Both the position numbers and the translations under genes were made by a program. A model generated the notes under the pieces. The model worked only from the letters and a program-made list of their open reading frames with translations, had not been told where the DNA came from and did not search any database. Below, piece after piece: positions 54,453-63,132 of a DNA stretch of 64,000 nucleotides. The DNA is from Adonisia turfae CCMR0081 (lineage in GTDB: Bacteria > Cyanobacteriota > Cyanobacteriia > Phormidesmidales > Phormidesmidaceae). The stretch lies in contig NZ_QXHD01000004.1 in NCBI RefSeq assembly GCF_011009555.1, positions 4,485,006-4,549,005 on the forward strand, given 5' to 3'. Every line of letters begins with the position of its first letter. Within the stretch, counting starts at the first letter, position 1.

Positions 54453-55427
54453 TTACTGAGCCTCGCTTGCTGGTAACAGACGCTGCTCAACTGCTCCGGT
54501 AAGCTGACCAAAGTTTTCGAGCAGAGCAGCGGTATTGTCTAGTTCAAGGATTGGCTGTAGAAAGTCAACATTACCGCTGGCAAGCTGTTGATATTGGTCA
54601 ACGCCCCGATAGTAGAACTTAAAGTTGCTAAAGCTTACTTTGCCATAGCCGCGTGAACCGTGACCTCCCAGGGCATCGTCTTCGAGAATCGCAAGTGCGA
54701 TCGCAAGATTCTTAATATCGTCACTCGCTTGCTCTGGATTCTCGACGGTATACACCAGTTCAAACGTAAACTTTGCTCCTGCTGGCACTCGCTCTAGTTG
54801 CCTGGGGTTAGCAGCTGCCGTAATCCGATCAATGCCATTCTCAAACTTCCATTCGGTCATGTAAAGACCCGTATCAATTTTAGCCAGCTGTTTAACAGAT
54901 TCTTCGATCAAGTGACAATCGCGAACAATCAGACGAGCAGGGGCATTACGGCCTTTCACACGAGTATAAGACTCGTTTTCGATAATTGTTGTGCGGCTGT
55001 TATTATCTTTGAGTTCAGCCGCTTCAGCATCTGATGTTTTAATCCAACAGTTATTCCCTGTTGAACCAAACAGACGGCTCACTGGGCAAGTAGCAGACCC
55101 TTCAAAGGCAACATAGCGTTCGTTGCTAATTTCTGAATAACCATCGACAACATCGTCACTTTCATAGCGATAAGTGCCACTCCCTCCCGGTCGGTTAAGC
55201 GGCTTGTTGAGCAATCGTTCTAGGGTAGATCGCAGCTTCCCTTTGAGGGATGACCCTGGCAGATAGGGCTGTTGAGTCATCGGATCTCGAATGACTGGCT
55301 TGTCAATGCCACCAATATCGAGAGACTCACCACTTCCACCAATGTGTAGGCCGGTTTCAGCGGTTAAAGTACTGACAATACGTAACTTACCCAATAGGGG
55401 TTTTTGCGGTTTAGTAACAACACTCAT
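54453..55427 (-). CDS. csm3: Type III-A backbone RNase Csm3
   Basis: 324 residues, somewhat longer than typical Csm3. RAMP start GKLRIVSTLTAETGLHIGGSGESLDIGGIDKPVIRDP includes the Asp (Asp42) that cleaves target RNA in the family, followed by PYLPGSSLKGKLRSTLERLL. The Gly-rich loop DDALGGHGSRGYGKV is present. Csm3 forms the repeated backbone that cuts target RNA every six nucleotides. The site is intact, so target RNA cleavage should be active. Confidence 0.94.
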   Translation of the reverse strand: MSVVTKPQKPLLGKLRIVSTLTAETGLHIGGSGESLDIGGIDKPVIRDPMTQQPYLPGSSLKGKLRSTLERLLNKPLNRPGGSGTYRYESDDVVDGYSEISNERYVAFEGSATCPVSRLFGSTGNNCWIKTSDAEAAELKDNNSRTTIIENESYTRVKGRNAPARLIVRDCHLIEESVKQLAKIDTGLYMTEWKFENGIDRITAAANPRQLERVPAGAKFTFELVYTVENPEQASDDIKNLAIALAILEDDALGGHGSRGYGKVSFSNFKFYYRGVDQYQQLASGNVDFLQPILELDNTAALLENFGQLTGAVEQRLLPASEAQ

Positions 55428-55429
55428 AT

Positions 55430-55918
55430 TTATCTTCCTCCAGCAGCTTTGTGGTAAGCAATAATTGATTCAATGAATTGCACCAGGCGTTCGAAGTCTT
55501 CTAGACTGTGAACCTTGTCAATGGCGGCAGACATGACGCTACTCAACGGTTTTGCTGCTCGTTGACGAGCAGCGGCATAGGCGAGCTTAGGTTTGAGAAG
55601 AACAATATCAGCTTCAATTTCGACAAAACTTTTGGATGGTTCTTGCCCTGAACCAGGTTCATCACCGATCAGATCAGCTTTGACACGATTAATCGCATCT
55701 AAAAACTTACGAATTTGGTTTGTCTCCAGGCGCTGATTGCGTAAGAAGGGACCAAAATCGCTGGCATCTTCGACCAGGGTACGAATATTATAACTTTGCA
55801 AGCCTGAGTCTAAGCTGTTAATTGTGTTGATGATGCGCTCAACCACATCAGTTGAATCTTTACTTCTAGGTTTTTGCTTAGGCCCATTTGGGTGCTTGAC
55901 CTTGGGTTTATCTGACAT
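55430..55918 (-). CDS. csm2: Type III-A small subunit Csm2
   Basis: 162 residues from ATG 55918; an in-frame GTG two codons earlier is possible. All-helical with a basic N-terminus (KVKHPNGPKQKPRSK). The core FLRNQRLETNQIRKFLDAINRVKADL and LKPKLAYAAARQRA fits Csm2, whose copies line the target-RNA groove. It overlaps the cas10 stop by 11 bases. Confidence 0.88.
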   Translation of the reverse strand: MSDKPKVKHPNGPKQKPRSKDSTDVVERIINTINSLDSGLQSYNIRTLVEDASDFGPFLRNQRLETNQIRKFLDAINRVKADLIGDEPGSGQEPSKSFVEIEADIVLLKPKLAYAAARQRAAKPLSSVMSAAIDKVHSLEDFERLVQFIESIIAYHKAAGGR

Positions 55919-58301
55919 TGTCACCTTTGGATTGATTTGAAGAACGATTGAGAAGATCTAGCCAGGTTGAGATCGCACGAAAGTAAGGTGCATTATATGG
56001 ACTTTTAAGTGAGCTAGTCACTCTTTTCATATCCTGAGCTTTTTGAGTTGAGTTCGGTAACCGAGCCAGCGTATACGCCACCCTAGGCAGATGCAAAAAA
56101 TATTGAATGTCTCGAATATCTTCTCGCATTTTCTCCTTAAGTTGAGTTTTGTCAGTGTTATTAGCTGGCTGCTTCAATGCTTTTCTGGTCTTTTCCTTTC
56201 TAGCTTTTACATGCTGTTCTTGTAACTGAGCAGTCACTAGTAAGTTTTGTACAAAGCTATGGGGTAGATTGTTAACCTGATTAAGAATATTTACAAACGG
56301 CAAGATGCCATATAACTCAAGTAAACTGTCGTCCTTGAGATAACTTCTAATCTTGTCAGGAATAACAGATATATCCGATACTTTGGTGTCCTCATAACCA
56401 AGCCATTGTTGCCATTTGAAAGTTTGACCAAACAGCGTTAGGCTGTCGCGTCCGTTCCCCTTAGCGGTACTTTCAGCATCACCAGAGTCATCCGCTGATT
56501 GATATAACGGATATTTTGGGACACTTAAACTAATGCCGCCTGAGAGGGTAATACCTGAATGTTGACCAGTGTAAGCTCTAAAGCTCTGATAAACATCAAA
56601 GCCAAACTCTACAACTTCATTCCAGGCACCACTAACAAAGAGATCATCACCTCCTGCATAAATAAACAGTAAATTATCGTTAGCAACTGGTGGTGCGTTT
56701 ATAGTTGGATTAGTCAACTGTCTATAATCCTTCGGTAGGTTAGCAGAACGTTTTTTGGCAAGGCTATTGAGATATACCTTAAAGAAGTAGCTCATTTGCC
56801 GAGAAAGGCCAGACAGTTTTGGCAATGTATATGACTTGTTCAAGCCATTGGCAAAAATCTGTCCTAACCGATCTACATCCATACGCAGATATCCTACTCG
56901 TTTAATTCCTTTAGATTGATCTGCCATCTCAGCTGCTGTAATAGAGCTGGCCTTCGGTATGTCTGCTGTGTCATCAAATTCACTTTTACTGGGTTTGGCA
57001 TAGTTTCCTAACAATAGTGGGTAAACATTACTAGTCTTGTAGTATTCAATATCCCAGTTATTCACTAGCAATATTGGTTTACCATCTGCAGCTCTTAAAG
57101 CTTCTTCAGGTGAGTCAAATAAGTTGTAAAAGACCCTACCCGAGCCTAGTTTGAAACGTAGTCGGGTAGGTGTAATGGGTGATTTTTGAGATCGCACAAT
57201 TGCCTTAACTTGCAAAAGCTGTCTGCCGAGGCGGAATATTCGCCTGCAGGTTTCGCAGGCATTCACAGATGTTGGGTCATCTTTGTTTAAATTAGCCAAA
57301 CGTTTAACGTCATCTCGGTGGCATACCTTACAAGGCTCATGAGCATTTTTCGCTTTGAGAAGGTTTGAAATTTGAGTGTCAAACTTTCGATTCTTTTGAT
57401 GATGCAGAAGTTTAATGGCAGTCTGCCAATGGTTAGCAAACACTGGTAATCCCACATCTGAGGCAGGAAAGCAGTGACTATCTAAACCCAAAAATATTCT
57501 GCCCTGATACTCCTTTAAAAACCAATTGTTAAAGGCATCCTTAATCGCAGTAACAGTTTTATTTACCGAGTCATGAGCAGGTGCGAGGATATAGCATTTA
57601 CTTGCACCTGCATAAATAACATTAGTACGTGGCAACTTAAGTTGAGATAGAAGCTGTTGCACAACTTCTTCTGTAATCAACTCTAGTAAGAAGCTTCTGG
57701 CCCTAAGAGATTTGAGGGCTCCATCGGAAGCAATTGTGTAAATGAAAGGTTGAATACCGGAAATCTCACCAGCTATTAAACAGAGGTCTTTAGCATTTAG
57801 TGTATCTCCTGAGGCAGACGCCACAGCTGCTGTCATCTTAACCAGATCAAAAAAAGAAGCGTCTGATTCTCCAAAACTTACATAAGAGCCATATTTCTCT
57901 AAAATTAGGCTAAGTAGTGAAAGATTTTTCCAATCATCTTCATTCGTATTTAAGGCATCTAAGACATTCTTGATTTCGAGCTTTAATGCTTCAAGGTCTG
58001 ACGTTGCTTTTATTTTGCTAACGGGATAAGGAACCAGTGGGTCTGTATCTACAATCTTCCAAGCAGGCCAAAAGTTCTCACCTCCCCCTCCGTTCTTTAA
58101 TTTGATTGAATCAAAAATAAGACGTAGAGGAGACAGCTTTGACTGCTCATTAGGCCAGCGAAAATGGTCTTGTGACTTTTGAATAGAAGATTCAAAAGCT
58201 GACGATACTGGATAGGATAGGTCAGAGTTGACCTCTTTTGCCAACCGTAGGAAAGCCTGCTGAAATACTTGTAAAGCAATTTGACTAGAGATTGCACTCA
58301 T
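55908..58301 (-). CDS. cas10: Cas10/Csm1 with active cyclase motif but no HD nuclease
   Basis: 797 residues. Palm motif LLFIYAGGDDLFVSG (GGDD at 550-553) is intact, so cyclic oligoadenylate synthesis is expected. Zinc site C324-x2-C327 ... C349-x2-C352. The N-terminal region retains the HD-domain framework, but the HD pair is absent and the usual YDHSKTTAALA motif reads FFDLVKMTAAVA (Leu153 where the His would be). Single-stranded DNA cleavage is therefore unlikely. Target binding sensed through Csm subunits would drive signalling only. Confidence 0.92.
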   Translation of the reverse strand: MSAISSQIALQVFQQAFLRLAKEVNSDLSYPVSSAFESSIQKSQDHFRWPNEQSKLSPLRLIFDSIKLKNGGGGENFWPAWKIVDTDPLVPYPVSKIKATSDLEALKLEIKNVLDALNTNEDDWKNLSLLSLILEKYGSYVSFGESDASFFDLVKMTAAVASASGDTLNAKDLCLIAGEISGIQPFIYTIASDGALKSLRARSFLLELITEEVVQQLLSQLKLPRTNVIYAGASKCYILAPAHDSVNKTVTAIKDAFNNWFLKEYQGRIFLGLDSHCFPASDVGLPVFANHWQTAIKLLHHQKNRKFDTQISNLLKAKNAHEPCKVCHRDDVKRLANLNKDDPTSVNACETCRRIFRLGRQLLQVKAIVRSQKSPITPTRLRFKLGSGRVFYNLFDSPEEALRAADGKPILLVNNWDIEYYKTSNVYPLLLGNYAKPSKSEFDDTADIPKASSITAAEMADQSKGIKRVGYLRMDVDRLGQIFANGLNKSYTLPKLSGLSRQMSYFFKVYLNSLAKKRSANLPKDYRQLTNPTINAPPVANDNLLFIYAGGDDLFVSGAWNEVVEFGFDVYQSFRAYTGQHSGITLSGGISLSVPKYPLYQSADDSGDAESTAKGNGRDSLTLFGQTFKWQQWLGYEDTKVSDISVIPDKIRSYLKDDSLLELYGILPFVNILNQVNNLPHSFVQNLLVTAQLQEQHVKARKEKTRKALKQPANNTDKTQLKEKMREDIRDIQYFLHLPRVAYTLARLPNSTQKAQDMKRVTSSLKSPYNAPYFRAISTWLDLLNRSSNQSKGDNVR

Positions 58302-58414
58302 TATGATTATTTCTCATTACTGTCTTTATCCACAGAAAATCTTGTCTGCCTTGTGCCAGTTCACGGTAAGCGGATTTCTGTTGTGCTACCAATCGACTTT
58401 GTCAATAGTCGCAC

Positions 58415-59344
58415 TCATAGAGACTCCTGTAGAAGTGCTCGCACCTGTTCCACCAGCACTTCGGGCACTCCATCGGTCTCCCCCTGTACCCATGGTCCAC
58501 AACGCACTTCCAAAAACGGCTCACGCTGCAACACTTCGATCATGGTCTCTAACGTGCTGTGAATCACTGCAATCGGCTGTAAATTCCCCTGATTTCCACA
58601 AAACTTATGCCAGGGCTCAATCTCTTCAGGCTTTGAGCTAATAATCAAATAATGAGTACAAGCATCCAGAATCGATTGCTTTTCCGGTTGCACCATTCCC
58701 CCAGCATCCACAATCACCAACGACTTTTGTTGCCGCAGGTTACGAATCGCCTGCCCCTGATAAGGAAAAAATCGCTCTGTCAGAGTGCCTTTGTTAGCCA
58801 ACTTAAATGCCTCTCGCTCGGATGCATTTTCCGGCAGCTCTAATGTCCAATTACCCTCACCATCCCATTGAGCGCGTTGCAAATACACATCCGGATAATC
58901 TTTAACCAAAGTTACAAACAACTGGTGAGACAAAACACTCTTGCCACTGTCCGGCGGCCCCACCACCAATAGAGCAGGCCCCAGCTTATCAGGTTGAATA
59001 GACGGTACTCCCAAATTTAAATCCTCAAGCGGGAGCACCTGCCCAACACTGACAAGTTTAGAATGAGTTGTCGTCACAACCGCCCCCAATCGTGGGTCAA
59101 AACAAGCAACCCACACCGTCGGATGACATTCATGCACCAGATACGCATAGAGCCAGACCGGAGCACGCCCAGAGAGCACCACACCCTTGCGTGGATCTAG
59201 ACCCGCCGGTAAACGCAATGTTGCTAACTCTTGCGGTTCAATAATGCGATCGCGACTCACCAACTCAATAGTTACCAACTGATACGCCAATCCCTGAGTC
59301 GTTTGATGATGGCTCAGCGTCAGTTGAATCGAAGCATCGGCCAC
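58415..59344 (-). CDS. csx3: Csx3 (Crn3-type ring nuclease) fused to a P-loop NTPase domain
   Basis: 309 residues. Residues 1-105 are Csx3: EPQELATLRLPAGLDPRKGVVLSGRAPVWLYAYLVHECHPTVWVACFDPRLGAVVTTTHS, matching the family's 'G.g.WLY..LvH..Hp..wVa.fDPRlGaVVv..H'. Csx3 homologues cleave cyclic tetra-adenylate and so switch off type III signalling. From about residue 122 a P-loop domain follows (LLVVGPPDSGKSVLSHQLF Walker A at about 128-135; SLVIVDAGG Walker B-like). Such Csx3-NTPase fusions are known in cyanobacteria; the role of the NTPase is unknown. It is the first gene of the effector operon. Confidence 0.85.
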   Translation of the reverse strand: MADASIQLTLSHHQTTQGLAYQLVTIELVSRDRIIEPQELATLRLPAGLDPRKGVVLSGRAPVWLYAYLVHECHPTVWVACFDPRLGAVVTTTHSKLVSVGQVLPLEDLNLGVPSIQPDKLGPALLVVGPPDSGKSVLSHQLFVTLVKDYPDVYLQRAQWDGEGNWTLELPENASEREAFKLANKGTLTERFFPYQGQAIRNLRQQKSLVIVDAGGMVQPEKQSILDACTHYLIISSKPEEIEPWHKFCGNQGNLQPIAVIHSTLETMIEVLQREPFLEVRCGPWVQGETDGVPEVLVEQVRALLQESL

Positions 59345-59522
59345 AGATCATTCTCCAAAGGCAAACATTAGATATAGAAACACAACACTTTAATGTCATT
59401 GAGATGTAGCAGATGCATTGTGGATTCTTTTCACCACTAATCTCGTTATATGGTTTCCTCTTGCCAATTATGCATACACTTTAGAAGAGGGGGCTTCAAA
59501 ACCAGCTTTCGCTAAAGTTGTG

Positions 59523-60947
59523 ATGGTATTTAACTACTTACCTACACCTGAACTGTTACATGAATTAGCCAAGGGACGATTAGCAGATCGACTGTTACGG
59601 GCAGTACGCCTGTGGGTATTGCTGCATCAGCTATATGGACCTGATGCTTGGGCACAGCAGCTACCACAGCCATTTCGCTATGGTGATTTGCGCACTCTTC
59701 TCTTTGCACCAAGCCATGGCCGTAGTGAAACAGCGAAGGTACCAGAGCTAACTGCCCATTGCGACCTTGATTGTTGTTGCCAGCGTTCCCTAGCAACCTG
59801 GTTAATGGACAGTGATCCTGCCTTTTCGTTAATAGATTGGCAGCAACAAATTATGTGTTTGAGCCATCTACCAAAAGCGGCCATAGACACCGCTTTGGCC
59901 GCCTGTCCATTCGCGACCGTGCATCGTTCGATTCGCAATGACTTATCCCATTTGGCCGATCTGGGCTGGCTGGCTGGGGAGAGTAAGGGACGGTTTCGTA
60001 CCCTTGAGCCCCATCATTGGCCGCAGCTACAGATGCAGGCACCCATGCCGTTGGGTAATTTGTCAGTAGCACAGACCTGGGAGGTATTGCGATCGCTAGA
60101 GTCGATTTCGTTTGTGCAGCCCAATCTAAATGTAATTGTGCAATCTCTGTGGGAACAGCTGACCAGTCAACAGTCAGTGACCACTGTAGAGCCAGAGCGG
60201 CGTATCTTTATCCATCTAGATTACATCCTGTCGGAGGCGATGCAGGAGCAGGTGGATACACTGCAAGAACAAATCGAACAGCTATGGCGCAGTGGCGGCG
60301 GTGTTATTCAGTTTAACTATTGGCGTAGCCCGGAGGACACTGTACCGATTACGGTTTATCCGGTGTGTTTACATTATTCTCGACGGGCTAAATATCTCAG
60401 TGCCTATGGTGATGATCCAACCGGTGTATTCGGTTGGCATAATTACCGGTTAGATCGAATTACATCATCTCGATTGACGGTGTTTGTCTGGGGTGACCCC
60501 CAGGTCCCAGAATCGCTACGGGCGATGCGGCGCATGGGCCAATTACCAACGTCAGAAAATGTGAATGCGGCTTTGGACCAGGCCTGGGGGTTTAATTTTT
60601 ATTTACCTCGTCGGTTATTAATTATGCGTTTTCCGTCTGAGTTTGCTCGGTGGTATGTTGAGCAGACTGAGCGACATTCTACTTTTCAGCCGGTTGACTA
60701 TCAAGCATTGCCAGGGTTAATAAAACAGGCGATCGGGGATAGTGACGAGCAGGCAACAGTGCTGGATATTTTAGCTCGGCGCAATCCGCAGGATGCTTAT
60801 TATCGGGCTTGGATACGCCTGGGGGATATTAATATTGTGATGCGGCTCCGGGATTGGCGGCCTAAAGGTGAGGTGATTGCCCCCCTGGCATTACGTCAAC
60901 GGATGCAGGCAGAGGTGGATGCTGAGTTGAGGCATTATCAGGGTTGA
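59523..60947 (+). CDS. CRISPR-associated WYL-domain protein, TIGR03985 family
   Basis: 474 residues from ATG 59523 (NYLPTPELLHELAKG..., the usual beginning); the frame continues upstream to a TTG at 59418. Winged-helix N-terminal part (TVHRSIRNDLSHLADLGWLAG) followed by a WYL-type ligand-binding domain (GVIQFNYWRSPEDTVPITVYPVCLHYSRRAKYLSAYG ... NYRLDRI). TIGR03985 proteins occur beside cyanobacterial CRISPR loci and are thought to be transcriptional regulators. It is divergent from csx3 with about 180 bases between starts, so it probably controls the operon and its own gene. Confidence 0.85.
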   Translation: MVFNYLPTPELLHELAKGRLADRLLRAVRLWVLLHQLYGPDAWAQQLPQPFRYGDLRTLLFAPSHGRSETAKVPELTAHCDLDCCCQRSLATWLMDSDPAFSLIDWQQQIMCLSHLPKAAIDTALAACPFATVHRSIRNDLSHLADLGWLAGESKGRFRTLEPHHWPQLQMQAPMPLGNLSVAQTWEVLRSLESISFVQPNLNVIVQSLWEQLTSQQSVTTVEPERRIFIHLDYILSEAMQEQVDTLQEQIEQLWRSGGGVIQFNYWRSPEDTVPITVYPVCLHYSRRAKYLSAYGDDPTGVFGWHNYRLDRITSSRLTVFVWGDPQVPESLRAMRRMGQLPTSENVNAALDQAWGFNFYLPRRLLIMRFPSEFARWYVEQTERHSTFQPVDYQALPGLIKQAIGDSDEQATVLDILARRNPQDAYYRAWIRLGDINIVMRLRDWRPKGEVIAPLALRQRMQAEVDAELRHYQG

Positions 60948-61236
60948 TGGGGCTAAACTAATGCAATGTCTGGTGCTGTCATCGGCTGCGCGACTGTGGG
61001 GCTGTGTTCTGTGGCAGGCTGAATAAAGGGGGTGAAAAGCTTTGTCAGAGCGGATTAGTGGCTTTTTGCTTGTCTTTGAGATCCGCGCAAGGGCTGGAAG
61101 GGTTATCAGTTCAATGTTTCGTAGGATTAAGGTACCTTGAAGAAGTGCACATTTACTGGGCTGAGAACTATAATGGGGTAGGTTCGCTCAAATGTACCTT
61201 GAAAACTAAATGCAGCCAACGTTTCAATGGGCTGCC
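60948..61236 (+). promoter_or_regulatory. CRISPR leader region
   Basis: 289 bases between the WYL gene and the first repeat. The opposite end of the array carries a truncated repeat, so this is the leader side. GTACCTTGAAAACTAAATG immediately before the array is the kind of leader end seen in other cyanobacterial arrays. No open frame here is convincing. Confidence 0.65.
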
Positions 61237-62276
61237 GTCACAATAAACCACTTCCCCTCACGGGGATTGAAACGGCAATGTTTACCCGGCCTGGCGACAC
61301 AGATGCCTACGTCACAATAAACCACTTCCCCTCACGAGGATTGAAACATGGAGGCTGGATGCGACATCGGGATGCTGGTCGGTCACAATAAACCACTTCC
61401 CCTCACGGGGATTGAAACCGAGAAATTACGAACGCTCACTTGGATGAAGCGAGTCACAATAAACCACTTCCCCTCACGGGGATTGAAACAATTGCTTTCA
61501 GTTTGGCGGCTGCTACCCGCTGCGTGTCAAAATCAACCACTTCCCCTCACGGGGATTGAAACTCATAGTCAAGGACAGACTTTAAGGGCTTATCCCGTCA
61601 CAATCAACCACTTCCCCTCACGGGGATTGAAACCGTCCAAGAAAGCCTCTGTCGGTTATCGCGTTTCTGAGTACGTCACAATCAACCACTTCCCCTCACG
61701 GGGATTGAAACCCTAAGGCTAGAAACCGTGTTAGGTGCTAGATTGGCGTCAAAATCAACCACTTCCCCTCACGGGGATTGAAACGATGATGTCCTGTCCA
61801 GAAACGTGATAGTTAATCTTGTCACAATAAACCACTTCCCCTCACGGGGATTGAAACTACGAAACCTTTAGCGCAGAACAAATAGATAAAATTGTCGTCA
61901 CAATCAACCACTTCCCCTCACGGGGATTGAAACTCTCTATTTGATTGGTGAGGCTAGCTGCACTGCCGTCACAATCAACCACTTCCCCTCACGGGGATTG
62001 AAACTGGAAGATGGAGCCGCCAAAACCATAGTGCAGACAGGTCAAAATCAACCACTTCCCCTCACGGGGATTGAAACAATCCACAGCGGCAAAGGGTGGG
62101 ATAGACACGGCGTCACAATAAACCACTTCCCCTCACGGGGATTGGAACAGCTTGCTTGTGAGCTTTGTCGCTTATGGTCCAGGTCACAATCAACCACTTC
62201 CCCTCACGGGGATTGAAACGGACTACCAGAAAGCATTTAAAGAAATTTACACACGTCACAATCAACCACTTCCCCT
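61237..62276 (+). CRISPR. CRISPR array: 14 full 37-bp repeats, one truncated, 14 spacers
   Basis: Repeat consensus starts GTCACAAT(A/C)AACCACTTCC, then the stem CCCC-TCAC-GGGG, and ends ATTGAAAC. Full repeats begin at 61237, 61311, 61382, 61453, 61526, 61597, 61675, 61748, 61821, 61897, 61968, 62041, 62112 and 62183; the 15th (62255-62276) keeps only 22 bases. Spacers are 34-41 bases. Variants: AATAAAC in repeats 1-4, 9 and 13, AATCAAC in the others; GTCAAAAT in repeats 5, 8 and 12; GGGG to GAGG in repeat 2 (stem mismatch); ATTGGAAC in repeat 13. No spacer matched this window by eye. Confidence 0.97.
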
Positions 62277-62318
62277 TATGATTGCCCTGCTATATCGGAA
62301 TCAGGCAACCAGGCATTT

Positions 62319-63009
62319 CATATAAGAAGCCCCCACGAACACTACGGCTCATGGAGGCTTCGGTTTAGATATAAAGGGTTAAGTAATACAGGATTCTGTC
62401 TACTTAGATATAGGGTTCGTGCTAGGAAGTTATTCCATACAGTGCTTTGCCTGTGAATTCACTGTATGCCGAAATGGTTTACATACATACCTTTGCCGCA
62501 CAAGCCTATCGTCTGCTTACACAACCATCAATTTTTCCTAGCATGTGTCAGAGATCACTGTGGGATGAGCAGATAGGATATTAACTAAAGGGTTCTGACG
62601 TGGTTGTGCACTATTGCCCAGAGAATTGTAGCGTCGGGCGATTAGTCTAGTGAAGCTTTAAAAACAACAGCACCCAAAACAATCAACTGAAAAGTTCTCC
62701 TAAGTTCAACAAGACTTTTTAGAGTTGTTTTAATAAGGCGACCTTACTATAAACAGGGCTCTCTAGTGCCATTAAGAAGAGATATCAGTGAGTTGTTTGG
62801 GTGCTGTCTTTGATCCGTCAATTGATTCTACTGAGATATCTATTGTCAGACCTCCTTTCGTTATGGCCATAAGCCTTTCAGCTCATGTCCTTAGGATATT
62901 CCGATAATGCTTGAATGTCTCTTCTCTGATACAAACGTTAATGTTGTTATTCGTCATTGTTTTTCTTGTAAAACAGTGAGATAACTCTATGGTGTGATAA
63001 GTGATTGGG
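62319..63009. repeat. Long non-coding repeat, copy C
   Basis: About 691 bases, co-linear with copy A from CATATAAGAAGCC to the tail GAGATAACTCTATGG. It has the first hairpin region (GCCCCCACG ... CATGGAGGCTT), box X near 62604-62660 (TGCACTATTGCCCAG...), the perfect inverted pair ACAGCACCCAAA/TTTGGGTGCTGT and the ACAAACGTTAATGTTGTT tail. By eye roughly four of five positions agree with copy A. It begins 42 bases after the truncated last CRISPR repeat. Confidence 0.85.
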
Positions 63010-63059
63010 ACATTTTGATTCGATCAGCTTAGCGGGTACTTTCTTTTTGGATACCGAGA

Positions 63060-63094
63060 TACGCAAACGTCGAGAGTGATTCGGCGTTTGCGTA
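63060..63094. repeat. Perfect inverted repeat hairpin
   Basis: TACGCAAACG (63060-63069) is complementary to CGTTTGCGTA (63085-63094), with further near-pairing inside (TCGA/TTCG). It lies between copy C and the 3' end of the amidotransferase gene and has no T-run; it may be a weak terminator or a protein-binding site. Confidence 0.45.
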
Positions 63095-63132
63095 CGTTCG
63101 ATGAAAGTAAGACACCTTGTCAAGGTTATGCG

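Noticed and set aside
61004-61246. 80-codon plus-strand frame in the leader
   Set aside because: It runs into the first CRISPR repeat and lacks any conserved feature.
61348-62216. Open frames of 122 and 91 codons across the array
   Set aside because: They translate the CRISPR repeat again and again (the NHFPSRGLK motif) and are by-products of the array.
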